DNA of 64,000 nt from Rhyacichthys aspro (taxonomy: Eukaryota; Chordata; Actinopteri; Gobiiformes; Rhyacichthyidae), in assembly GCA_036850595.1 (NCBI GenBank), contig CM072156.1, positions 15,634,326-15,698,325 on the forward strand, written 5' to 3'. Below the pieces are notes generated by a model, which saw only the letters and a list, made by a program, of their open reading frames with translations, was not told where the DNA came from and did not search any database. Of the stretch, positions 26,077-37,560 are shown piece after piece. The translations under genes and the position numbers were made by a program. Positions within the stretch are counted from its first letter, which is position 1, and each line of letters opens with the position of its first letter.

Positions 26077-29000
26077 GAAGAAGTTGTGAGTGTACGTGCT
26101 AGGGCCTAGGGGCAAAGTACAGCCCTGTATCGCTCCCCTCATCAAGCATGGATTCTAATCAGGGCTGGGGAGATATAAGACGCTCAGTCATTAAATAAAT
26201 TAACTCTGCCACTTCATGCTCTCCTTCGGCACCCGCGAGAGTCCCGCCGTGCTCTGCATACTTACAGAGCAGCGCGCCAACCCACCTCCGTGCCACAACT
26301 GAGCACGCCTGCCAACACACACAAACACACAGGTCTAATATTTAAGAGCAGGAAGCAAACCACACCTTCTGCTCCTCAATAGCGACTATTCACTTAATGA
26401 GGCCTTTTAGACAGCATTTTGCAAGAAATAGTAAGGATCTAAAAGGTATAATGGGTTATATTTCATTTACTTTTTCTAATGGACGGCCCTGAAAGCACTC
26501 TCCACCCTCAAAGACCCCAAGACAAATAAGAAAAACAAAGTATAATTCATACCTCAGCAATATGAACAAAATATCACAAACGATAGAAATGTATTTTGTT
26601 AATTATATTTCATGAAGATTTTAATGTCCTAACAGTTCGCCAAGTTTTTACTGTACATGCTCCACTATAAAAAAGGGATTTTTTTTCTATAGAGAATGCA
26701 TATCAATCAATACAGCCAATGTTAAGTCATGATTGCCAGGATTGTCACATGACTCAGAGAAGCTAAATAAAATAAGCCTATTGATGATTAATTAAACATC
26801 AAATTGCAATCCTAGCAATTTCAAATAATTTTCCGAGAACTGAAATTTGGTGGACAATTATCAAAGTTCTCCAGATGACAGGGTACTTTAACAAAAATAT
26901 TGTCCCTCAGCGTTATCTCCATATTTACATATCTGCATACACGTATATAAACAGTGGAGACCATCACTGATTCATAGGGAGTTTTTGTGGATGTGTGCGG
27001 CACGCTGCCATTCATCAGAAGAAAGCCAGCTCAGTGATGAACAGTAAGAGAGCTCAGTGTCGGCTTGGATCACTGACACAAACAATCAAAGCTGACACAG
27101 TCTTCGTATAGCACCTGCCACTCCAGCAACACAAATAGATCAATATGAGAGAGAGGAGAGGGGGGGAAACTCATTCAGTGTTTAAAACTCATATCCTTGC
27201 ACTCACATCATCTTCCCGAGCCCCCGTGATGTAAAAAGTGCATGCTTAATACATATCAATCACTCTGACAGAGGAAATGCTTATTTGAGAAGCCAACATG
27301 AGGCGAGCGCACTGTGTCAGCAGAATGTCCCTTGTCAAAACTTGCCATTTGAATTTTGCGTTGTTGCCGAGACAAATGTCCCTAAGAAAATCCCTTACAA
27401 TGCAATTTATACAATTTTAATGCACGCTTTAATTCTCCATTACTTAGGGAGGAAGTACCTGCAAGTGTGGAAACACATTAGAGAAAGTAAGAAATGAACA
27501 GAAGGGTCTGGGGATCTCTCCAGCAGACACAATTAAATATTCATGTGTCTCCTCCTAGGACACAACAGATACAGATCATTATCATGGCAACTGCACACCA
27601 CCATTTTGTTCACATTTGGCTCAGAATCAATGTGGAAATATCACATTTCATAGAATAGGGTCAATGCAACACTTAGGAACTGAAATGCAAAATGCATTTA
27701 TTGAACAGGATTTTTTTTCTCAAATGTTTTGTGTGACTCTGGGCCTAATGCCACTGGACAATAAACTAGCTCTCACCGTGTTAGTGAATCATTCCAAAAT
27801 TCATTACAAGCTCTCAGTCCTTTCCTGACACGCGCTGGAGGAAAAACCAAGAGAAGAATAGCAGTAATGTACTCTGGATGACCTCCACTTTCTAAAGAGA
27901 GGAGAACCAGCTTTTTTGCTTTTCAATCCCCATCAAAGAGGACTAAAAGGAGGGACAGCATTCCCCTGCTCGGCATCATTAATCATAGCTTTCTGGGAGC
28001 AAGCGCATATTAATTTCTGTCATCCCAAACATCATTTGGTATTGTTATGCCACAGCTTAGTGCTCATTCACCAGCAGACGCCGACCGTTCCTCCTGGTTT
28101 GAGGGAAGACAGGGCCTGTGTGGCTGCGTTTCAGAGCAAGAGGCCTTTATCCCTGGGGCTCTGACACCAATTAAGCCATTTCACCAAGAGACGAAAACAG
28201 GGCCCGCCGGTCCGCTGTAACATGAGCCAGCACCTTGCCACTGGCCCCACGCCATCTTTCCATTATTTCAAAAATCAACTTCAAGGACTTAGGAAAATAC
28301 ACGATGATATGCTTAGTGAGGGGTCAACTTTCCTGACCGCTAGAAGCATTACAAACAAGAGACAATTCATTCAGCTCCAGCCCTGCAATTAAACATTTTA
28401 CTTTTAAATACAAGGACAACATCAATAAGAAATGGCACCATAACAGATAAAGAAAAATGTTCAGTGTGCAGTTCCCTGGGTGGCTTCTGGCAGGCAGCAG
28501 AGTGGAGCTTGTCTTAGGGCAAAAGCAGAATAATGCAAGGTTTGTTATGAATTAAATATTAGAAATCTTAACACAGCAGCCAATAAGAATTATTTGCCTT
28601 ATTAAAGCAGCAGAAGACGCTGATTAAAATTTCATTGCATTGCGCTCTTTTTCCCATTTCTGCCTTCAATATATCATTCTAATGTATGAAACATGTGGAA
28701 CAATGGCATATGGAACAATGGGAAGAGGGGCTTCATTTTCAGGCTTGCAAATGAAGAAAAGAAAGCACAGATTTTCCCTCTTTCTGTTTTTAGAAAACAA
28801 TCTTGTGACAAGGTGACACCATTGTTCTGAATTGAGACAGAAGGTTTATGTTAATCTTGTAAATGTGTGCATTTACTGACTACTGATGATTTCCTACAGA
28901 GCTTTGTCAGTGCAAAATCACCTGTCGGAGTCCACAACATATTTAGAAACACCGCTGACAACCAGCGTGAGGGTTGTTTCTGGTGCAGTCCCAGACGATG

Positions 29001-32000
29001 GGTCAGTTAGTTGTCCACATGTAATGTGTACAGAGTAAATGAACATCATGGTGTCTATTGTCCCATGAGAAAAACTCTTCCCTGAAACACTAGAGCTAAT
29101 GAAATAGGGACCTATAAATAGCAGAGTCATTACTGAGAGAGGGACTTGCTTTGCACCAGTCTTTCACTCTAACCCTTTTTACACTAATAACAGCCTCTAT
29201 GGCTTTACATATGCTCTGACACAGTAATGAACACCGTGACACTGGAGACTCACCAGAGAGGAAAAAATAAATAAACTCAAGCATGTCATGCCCAAGGCTT
29301 AATTAAAATGTGCTCTAGTGAAAAAGCATCCTCAATTTAGCCTTTTGATAATAAGTGCAACAAATATTTTCAATAGTTACTGCTTCATGCTTATGATTAA
29401 GTTTTTATTTATAAAAAAAAAAAGTATATTTGTTAGGGAATAGGTTTGATGTGTCACAAAGTCAGGAGTAAAAGACAAATACATTGACCTAAACTTAGTT
29501 TTAATATTGCTTTTAAAATTTCTAAACCTGTAGGAACTGAAAGACGTCATAAGGAGTTTCACTAAAATGCAATCTAGAAAGAACAGTGTTTGAAGTAGCT
29601 TCTCCTTGTTATCCTTACATTCTCATTTCTGTACCAAGCCCCAGACTAAAAACAAGACTCCAGCAGCCTTGTTCCTTTGCTGCAAACTCATTTCAATCAA
29701 TCCTTCCTTTTTGCATCCCAAGCAGCCTCTGCTGGCTGCCACTGCCTGAAGATAACTATTTCACCACCTCTGTCATGCCTAATTAACAACTCAGATGTAC
29801 AATTCAGAAATTTTGCAATTAACCTACTAAAATATTGTTGGAGGATGCTAATTGTTATGCCAGTTGCCATAAAGCCTCATTTGCATAACGTATGTGCAAA
29901 AAACAATTATGAGCTGTTGATCGCACAGGAGCCCGCAGAAAACGCTCGGAGCGCTGAAGGGGGAGAGGGATGCGTGCAGACGAAGGGACAGCACTGAATG
30001 CTGGGACAAAAAGCAGATTTGAAGAGCAGCAGCGGAGCAAAAGTATCTATCTCCACAACAGAAGAGCATTTAGCTTATTCTTTGTGCCCCCTCTTTGTCT
30101 GGCTCTGTCCTGTCTTTTCATGTGAGCTGATGGGTATTGGGGAGCTCCATAGATAAAAGGCACATGTTCCCCGTTCCCTCTCACGCTTTAGAGGAGGAAG
30201 CAAAGCGGTCGCTGCCACTGAGACAGTCAGGAACCCAGCTGTGTGCGAGCCATTCGCCACAACACTATCTAGTCAGTGCAGCCGCATCACTGGGGTCTCC
30301 CAGACAAAAAGCAAGCAAAGTCAATTGTCTCTGCTACTGAATGGCTTTCTGTTCTGTCAAGCTTTTACTGGAGCTATACATGGTAATTGTATAACAAATA
30401 CCTATTTTCCCACCTTATCACGGACATATGTGGACTTTTTTAACACAACAAAAAGCTAACAAAAAAATAATGCTAATAGTCATTTGATTCATTAACTAAT
30501 AATAAGTCATTAGTACTTAGAAAGCTCATTAAGAATGTCAGAGAACAGTGAATGCTCCCAGTAGAGTTCAGAAATGCTTACCTACTCAGTCCTAACTCTA
30601 TTTACTGCAGGTAATGCTTTTAGTCAGCCTTGCATGTGGTTAATTACAGAATCATCCTCTATTGTATTTAGTTACCACAGTGTCCTCAGCTCAACATTAC
30701 ACCGTTCATATATGCTCACTCATAAACATACATGAGAGCGTGTTTAGCGTCTGGCAGGAGACAAACATGTGCCACGTTCTGAGTGGGTCACTAGCTCAGT
30801 GAGAGCGACAGTGGAGAGAGTAGTTGCTCCCTAATCCACTGCTTTAAACACTGGACCGGAGCAGACATGTCTCTACCTCTGCAGACATCCCCCCGTTCGT
30901 GAACCTGCCGAGTCAAAGGTCAGGAAAACAACAAGTCAATACGCAGCCAAAAGAAGCGCCACACAGCTGAGAGAGCAGTGGAGAAGGGCTAAGCCTCTCT
31001 GTGGCACTGCGTGATTTAGCCTGTAATAGTTTTCTGTAATCTCTTTCTATTGATTAAACCTCACATCAAAGCGGAGTCTTGCTACAGAACCTCTCTTTTC
31101 CTGGTCAGAAATACCATATGGAGGTAATCTTTCACCTTTGTTATTCTTGCCGCTCCCACTGCTGCTGCTGCTGTGAGCCTCTCTTCCACAGACAAGAAGG
31201 GAGTAGCCAGCAGGATAAAACAAACTCGGCACACAGGGCAGGGATAGCTGCAAAACTCATCTGTATCACGGGCAATTTTCACTCAATGCATTCATTGTCT
31301 TCTCACACAGCTTTAAGGGGGGGAAAGGTACAACATGAAAGTATCCAATAAGATGAAAAAAAATGAATGTGAATAAAACAATGTTAATTTTTAAAAGCTT
31401 ATAAAGAAAAAAGAAACACAAGGACAAAGAACACCACTTGTCAGCCGAATCTCACATTTAGCTCATTTAAATGCAAGGAAATTTGGACTAGAAAAAACCT
31501 CCTCCTGCTAAAAACACTCAATTTAGTGACAGGCAAATGACTTCATGCTGCCACTTAATCTCATTTCTTGCATAATGCTCTCTAATTAGCATATCAAAGT
31601 GAATTAATACTTCTAGGGCATTAGCAATGCAGAAATATTCTGGGGCTTCACAATAGCAGTCAGAAGAGTGCCAGAAACTTCTTAACAGCCTCAAAAGTCC
31701 TCCAAATGTTAATATCCCTGTTGTATGCACTTTCAACAACAGAGAAAAGCAACAGTGGTATTCTTATCTCAAAGTATCCCTTTCATCAAAATCATGTAAA
31801 GCACAGAGCATTACACTGCCTTTTCATCTGCTCACCAGACACATGATAACATGATACATGCACGCAGTAATTACAGCCATGATTCTTGGAGCGCTTTCAA
31901 ATTTATTATTAAAAGTCATTTGGAGCAAACGGGTGGATCCCAAAGCAGAGGGGGGTAAAAAGACAAGCGGCCCCTGTGTGCGTGACAAGAAAGGGACATA

Positions 32001-33537
32001 AAAGGGCCGAGGAAGCCCCAAGAACGATGCTACAGGAGCGAGTGAAAGGCTGGTGGTGTGCTGGGGAAAAGCGAGCGGTCAACAAGGCCACTGGACCAGC
32101 TGAGCTCTGTCAATGGCTAAGAGGGGGAGGCTGTGACTCTCAAGCACAGGTTAACCACGCGCACACTCCGCTGTACACTCCGCCGCACACACAAACACTG
32201 TGTGCCATGGACTTATCTCAAACACACACCTTTGCACAGGACACAATTACAAGTGCATTGTCGGCACTCAGTGAAAGCTAATTCCAGACTCTTTAAAACT
32301 TGGCAAAAAAACACACTGGAGCTGTTATACAGAAAGAAATTAAATCTGTCACATCACATGCTGGCTCAAAAATATGAACTTTAAATGGAAACTGTTTTTG
32401 TTCTGTTGTGGCTAATCTAAACATTGCCAAAATTTTTCCGTTCTATTTTTTTTTTTTAACACGTGAATATACAACAAGACTAAATGTTTGCATTGGCTCA
32501 TCTCAACAGGCAAATAGACAGACAGTGGTGCATCTCGGCTGCTCACCGTAGACCCCTGTCCCTCTACGCGCCACCTGTGTGTTAGGGAAGTTCATAAACT
32601 TTTATGATCTCCTTTAAACCCATTTCCTCATAAAACGCACAAAGGTCACAAATCTGACAGACCATCGTCCTCTCCAAATTATACTGCATTGTTTTCAAGT
32701 TTACTACACAGGAAATTACTTTTAAGCCTGAAATAAAATCTACCTGGCATTTTGAATATTTAAAACAACTGCTCTGTAAATATAAATTTATACAACATGT
32801 AAATATTTATATAAAATGTATTATTTCATCAATTCATTCCACTCCTAAGCATTTGAAAATTAAAGTGATGTAGATTCAAACTACATCTAAAGAATGTTTA
32901 AAGATGATCTCCCAACAATTATCCTTAAGTCATGGCCACAAATAAAAACAAAAAAAAAGCAACGTCATATATTTAAATAAAATAATGTTCCATTTTATCT
33001 ATAGTATATCACACACACGTTTCCAGCTGTGCATGGTCACATAAGATTAGACTTGAGACGGGTAAAAATATAACAGCCTCCTACAGTGTAAAAATATACT
33101 TACACATACAAGCTAATTTCTGCACTCTCTCCAGATTCGAAGCTTAGAATAAAGCGTGAGGCTCGTATTGTAATTAAAAACCAAACTGACGTTATATGAA
33201 ATATGACAACTATTGGTTCGAAAGCACGCGGTCAGCTTTACTGCTCCAGAGGCTCCCTCCTCTTTCCAAGCCAGAATAGTGTTCAGATTTAAAAAATACA
33301 CAGCGATGGTATATATGTCCCTCTGAAAATCACCTTGAGCTTACAATTCACCTGTTCTGATACAACGCACTGGCCTGTTAAAAACACTTGATTGATTGAT
33401 TTGGGCAGAGGTCCCCTTGTAACCCCTGATGACTGCTGCCAGGAGACAGACCGGGAGGTAAAAATTCAGACAATGGTCGGTGTGATATTGTTGCTTTGTG
33501 ACTAAACTAGGCACTTGGACTTTGGGAAGAATCTTAC

Positions 33538-33611
33538 CTGTTTTTTCTTTGATTTCACAGAGAACGCTGAAGAGTGCTGGTTTCATTCTGTGACAGTTCA
33601 GTCCATGTTTC
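33538..33611 (-). CDS. pbx3: pbx3 coding exon 2 (PBC-A domain segment)
   Basis: This 74-nt exon adds the third base of a Lys codon, 24 whole codons, and one base of the next codon. The peptide reads KHGLNCHRMKPALF then SVLCEIKEKT, the near-invariant second segment of the PBC-A domain used for MEIS/PREP contact. The acceptor is CTGAAACAG|G and the donor is ACAG|GTAAGA, a strong match. The expected next residues, encoded by exon 3, are not in the window. The family sequence I remember has Ala in the third position (KHALNCHRM); here the codon is GGA (Gly). SVLCEIKEKTG fits PBX3 better than PBX1, which has NVLCEIKEKTV. Confidence 0.95.
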
Positions 33612-33931
33612 CTGTTTCAGTATGAGACAAAATAAAATAGTGAAATAAGTTCACTGCTACAGCACATCCTTACATTTACTTTGGGGACTTTTCTGTTTGG
33701 ATATTGTGTATTTATTTACATACATACTGTCTTTATTTTTCTTCACTAGTTAGTATTAGTTTAAGGCATGTGCACACTGACTTTACACAAAATCAAAATG
33801 AGTGTCCTAGGTGACAACTTTGTGAGAGGTCCCACCACATTTACACATCAGTACCACATTAACAACTGTTATTCTACACGGGGGAGTTAAGTTAATGGTG
33901 CCAACTTAATAAAATATATAAATCAACCAAC
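33612..33931 (-). other. pbx3: pbx3 intron 1 (320 bp)
   Basis: The intron starts GTTGGT at 33931 and ends in CTGAAACAG at 33612 on the minus strand. The phase-2 join restores the Lys-Lys-His sequence expected of the family. Apart from an AT-rich body I see no further feature in it. The acceptor tract is short in pyrimidines next to the AG, but a T-rich stretch lies just upstream. Confidence 0.85.
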
Positions 33932-34128
33932 TTTGCTTGTGCCTCGTCCAGGCTCTGATCGGTTATGGTCATGATCTGATGCAGAATGTCACCGATGTCT
34001 TGTTTCCTGCCGTCTCCGTCCGTCCCATCGTGTCCATGTGGAGGCGGCAGTGCCATGCCACCTTGTACCGAGTGGCCAGCGAGACTCACGCCGCCGATCG
34101 ACTGCATGATCCGGGCTTGATCGTCCAT
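33932..34128 (-). CDS. pbx3: pbx3 coding exon 1 (PBX homeobox 3, N-terminus)
   Basis: PBX proteins are TALE homeodomain transcription factors that bind DNA with HOX and MEIS/PREP partners in the nucleus. This exon encodes 65 codons plus two bases. The peptide begins MDDQARIMQ, contains VQGGMALPPPHGH around residues 21-33, and runs into RKQDIGDILHQIMTITDQSL (residues 41-60) and DEAQA, the start of the PBC-A domain that contacts MEIS/PREP. From memory of the family, the VQGGMALPPP segment and ILHQIM (not ILQQIM) fit PBX3 rather than PBX1. I chose ATG 34126-34128 because MDDQ is the family start and its context is good (A at -3, G at +4). An in-frame ATG 17 codons upstream (34179) has T at -3. 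The splice donor is AA|GTTGGT at 33931, a weak match to consensus. The phase (two bases over) fits exon 2 exactly. It could be either teleost pbx3 duplicate. Confidence 0.95.
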
Positions 34129-35575
34129 ATTAGCCGCTAAAGAGTCTGTGCACTGAGCCACACAAATTGAAAAACTCATATACGAAACTGGCTACAACAA
34201 CATACACAGATAGAGATGGGGAGGCGAGAGGATGTTGTGGAGCGAGCTGAAAATGTATTTTTTGTCCAAGTTGAATGTTTACGCACGGTCCAAAGTGCCA
34301 GAACGCGTGGACCTTGTTGTAGAAAAACGCATAAATGCCTCTTGATTCAAACTTAAGTGTCAAAGCTGAATGAGGTGCGTGTCCATCGTATCGTACTCCG
34401 GTGCCAATCTGTCTTTTCGCTGCGCGTTGACGGCTGATATAGACACAAACGCTCCTTGATGATCTCTCATTTATTCACGCTCTTCTTCTTTTGCACGGGA
34501 TTCCCTGCGTGTTCTCCCCTTTTACAAAAAAAAAAAAAAAAAAAAAGAAAAGAAAAAAGAAAAATCCAAAATCCTTATGGTTTTGCAGCGGCAACAAAAA
34601 TATCCAATGTAAATGAAAATAATCTTAGCAGGTGTTCAACTATAAATGAATCCTGCGAAATTTAGAAAAATACACACTCTGCATGGCACGCATCGCGCTA
34701 TAAAAAATAAGAAATGTACAAAAAGTTGTGGTTTGTTAAACGCTTAGAAAAAAATGAACAGCGACAAGAAATTAATAATTAGGCTGCGATGCAGTGCAAA
34801 GGCGACGCGCAGGAAAAATCTCTCGCCCTGCTCAAATTTATGAGCTGCAGCCTGTGCCTTGTGTGTGTTTTATGTTGTTTGATGGCAGCGCTAGTGAGCG
34901 ATTGACAGTGTGCCAATGCCACTCACTCAGTCAGTGCAGACGTGTCAGAGCCAGGGAACAGGGCTTGGGAGAAAATAGGGAAAAAAATAAAAAATAAATA
35001 AATAAAAAATACAAAATGTGAGGATGCACGCTCCGCCCTGTAGAGGAGGGGTCTATATTCTTGTCACTTCTCGGCGGAACACCAAAAAACAAAATGTTAA
35101 AAGCTAGTACTTAGGACGGTGATTAGAAGGATGTCCCTCTCGCCTTTGCTTTCTTTTCTCCTTCAGCAGCGTGTCCTCGTTTCCTCGCGCGTGCACTTGC
35201 AGCCACTTACTTCAAATCTCTAATGGAGATTTACCCTGCTACAACACAGGCAAATACATAATGGGAGTTTTTACACAGTTTGATGTTCAGCTGCATAGTC
35301 CCTCGTAAGCCCCGCTTCAAAACGGCCAACTCGTAGACATGTTTATATTATTCCAAACTCGGGCTCCTCCACCAATCACCGTCCGCTTTGACTGAGACTG
35401 ACGAGCCCGGCGCCCTATTACTGGCAGATGCATGAGGTTCAGAGCCCGCCCACCCCATCCCTCCATCTTCACGGGGGCTCCGCACAAAAGGAAGGCAACT
35501 TCTCATTGGCCGTTGCCACGAGTGACACGCAGTGTGCACGCAGGCGGCGCTGCTCCGTGCTCCTCCGCAGTTGCT
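34129..35575. promoter_or_regulatory. pbx3 5' UTR and probable bidirectional promoter
   Basis: This interval separates the pbx3 start codon (minus) from a candidate plus-strand start codon at 35576. It is richer in CpG than its surroundings, notably at 34000-34450 and 35030-35600. A CCAAT box is on the plus strand at 35372-35376 and one on the minus strand at 35505-35509. A pyrimidine-rich tract (pbx3 sense) with an A21 run on the plus strand lies at 34526-34564, and an AAAT-rich low-complexity run at 34979-35013. I cannot place a transcription start site. The pbx3 5' UTR probably covers the part next to 34129; its length is unknown. Confidence 0.6.
34526..34564. repeat. A-rich tract in the pbx3 upstream region
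   Basis: A run of 21 A is followed by AG-rich text on the plus strand. In pbx3 sense it is a T/C tract about 400 bp above the start codon, so it may be transcribed as 5' UTR or act as a nucleosome-poor promoter tract. Confidence 0.8.
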
Positions 35576-35613
35576 ATGGCAGCAGACGAGTTGTTGAGCC
35601 GGGATGCGAGGAT
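35576..35613 (+). CDS. Candidate exon 1 of an unrecognised gene divergent from pbx3
   Basis: ATG at 35576 has a good context (G at -3, G at +4) and sits at the edge of the CpG-rich promoter region. Twelve codons (MAADELLSRDAR) and two bases precede a near-consensus donor, AT|GTGAGTG at 35614. Read straight on, the frame stops at once, so the short exon only makes sense if spliced. The two leftover bases join the candidate exon at 51647 to give an Ile codon in an open frame. I do not recognise the protein. MAPKAP1, which lies divergently from PBX3 in mammals as I recall, does not begin this way. It could instead be a non-coding divergent promoter transcript. Confidence 0.45.
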
Positions 35614-36499
35614 GTGAGTGTTATACAGTAGGCACAAGTAAATAAAAAATGAAGAATAATTCAAGTTTGGCTGTATGCTCTGTGTGGCTTTGAAGAGAGA
35701 AGAGCTGGAGCATTGTGCACTTGGCATGTTTAATGTTGTCAAAAGTCAACCCAGCATCCTCATGTTGGAACTTTTACTGAAGTGAGGAGCTTTCCGCGTA
35801 CTTCCAGTCTCACTTTGTGTCTCTTGAATGATTTTATATTGTCTATGATCTGAGCGTGCCACATACTTATTCATGTTTGTAACATTATAGCTGATTCACA
35901 CTCAATATGACATTATTTCATTAAAGTTGTCAAGTATTTGAAGAAAGCATTTGTCAGTAGAATCCATTCTGTGGCCACAAACTAATATGTACATATATAA
36001 TCTTTAGTTAAAGTAATACATACTTCATTTATTCAAGTCATTTAACAGAACTGAGCATATTCACGTTACTTAAAAGAGTTATTTGGGTAAACAGCGTGTT
36101 CATTTCCAGATTTCCATACACTGCATTTAACAGTTTCAAGCAATAGATAGTCTTAAACTGTCTCATCGCCACCGTTTAGAAGAATAAAAGCTACATAACA
36201 GACACTCACTTTAGCTGCAGTTTTTTGGTAGTGAGCAGCTCCATCTCTCAACACATTATTTTAATTATTTTTTTTACCTTTATTTCAATGTGTTATCTTT
36301 GATCACACTACTGTTTATCAGTGCCATTTTGTTGTTATCAGTGATAATGAATACTCTTGAGACCATAGATATTATCTCCAGTAGAGCTGTTTGCCTTTAG
36401 GAAGTCTTTGGGTCACATGTTAGGGATTGTAGAATTTAACTGCAGTGGTTACTGATGCAAAGGAGCTATAAGACAAAAAAAATAAAAGATATTGTTCTG

Positions 36500-36525
36500 T
36501 TATTTTATTTTATTTTATTTTTTTT
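36500..36525. repeat. (TTTTA)n short tandem repeat
   Basis: Four or more TTTTA units end in a T-run. Confidence 0.8.
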
Positions 36526-37499
36526 ACAAAAGCAACAGGACAGCTGCTGCTGGTTTATGACTTTAATAGTGACTTTGCCAAAATAGATGCAAATTCATCT
36601 AATGACTGCTAATGCAAATGTGTTTGACTGCACAAAGAGGTCACAACTGACATGTTATTGTTAATTTTTCAGTTGTTTTTTAGCCCGCAATTAAAAGTAA
36701 ATTTGAAAAATAACTTGCGAGACAAAAAAAAGTTGAGCAATCTTCTTGTATAAATAAATGCCTCACTCTAATGCACTGTGTAAAATCTATCAAAGAATAT
36801 GCCACTCGACTGGAAGTGATATTGATTATGTACTTGACCATCTGACAATACATGACCAAACTAGTCTTTGGTGGGCTGCATGGTTGTGCTCGTTCCTTTG
36901 ACCTTGAAGTATAGGAGCGACGCACTTGTGAGCTTAGTGAATGGGAGTCCCAGGACTACTGCATTTATCATGGAAATACTGAGCTGTCAAGTCTCACTAC
37001 ACACCTGTCAAAAGGGGCTCAAAGGTGCAGCTCGGGCTCCTCTCCTCTGTTTCAGTGCATGATTCTTCATTGTGTTGCATCGCCGGCCCATTCGCTGTTG
37101 TTTTCAGTCATGTGTCAACATAATTCATTTCCATATGTCACAGCTCCTTACACTAGGTCTAAGAGTTTACATAACCAAGCAGAGATGTTATTCTGATTTG
37201 CCCTACTTCCACTTCATTGTTAATTTCTCCAAGCTGTAAATTCATGTCATAAAAACAATACACTCGAATTAATGGCTAAATATCACATATATTGTGACAA
37301 GTTGTTTCCATGTGTGGCGTTCATTAGGATAAATCAAATGACAATATTTTTACGAATGAGCTGAGCAAGGCATAAGAATAAGCACCTACGAGCGCGGAGA
37401 CGACACTTTGTCATCATGCTTCTCATTGTAACATCTGAAAAGACCCACAGGTGCTGTAGAAAGTGACTGTGTTGTCATATTTCATTTAGGCATCCTTCT

Positions 37500-37560
37500 G
37501 CAAAGCTGTAATTGCCTAATTAGCTTGTTAATTAGGAGATTAGCATTTACTGATAGAGTG
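37500..37560. promoter_or_regulatory. Candidate upstream enhancer
   Basis: TAATTG 37509-37514, palindromic CTAATTAG 37516-37523, TTAATTAG 37528-37535 and an OTX-type GATTAG 37538-37543 lie within 40 bp. The block is about 3.4 kb above the pbx3 start codon. Confidence 0.4.

Larger units (their letters stand above)
1..33537 (-). other. pbx3: 5' part of pbx3 intron 2, non-coding, enhancer-rich
   Basis: No coding exon with plausible splice borders was found here. Open frames are all short (about 125 codons or fewer), unrelated to known families, and look like chance. The stretch is AT-rich with long blocks of TAAT-type motifs typical of deeply conserved enhancers in introns of developmental regulators. 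The clearest blocks are listed separately. It also holds a (CA)n repeat, A/T homopolymers and one perfect hairpin. PBX3 intron 2 is very long in mammals, which fits. The extreme left (about 130..250) has a string (GGCAATATGACC followed by AT-rich text) reminiscent of a fish interspersed repeat, but I cannot delimit it. Confidence 0.75.
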
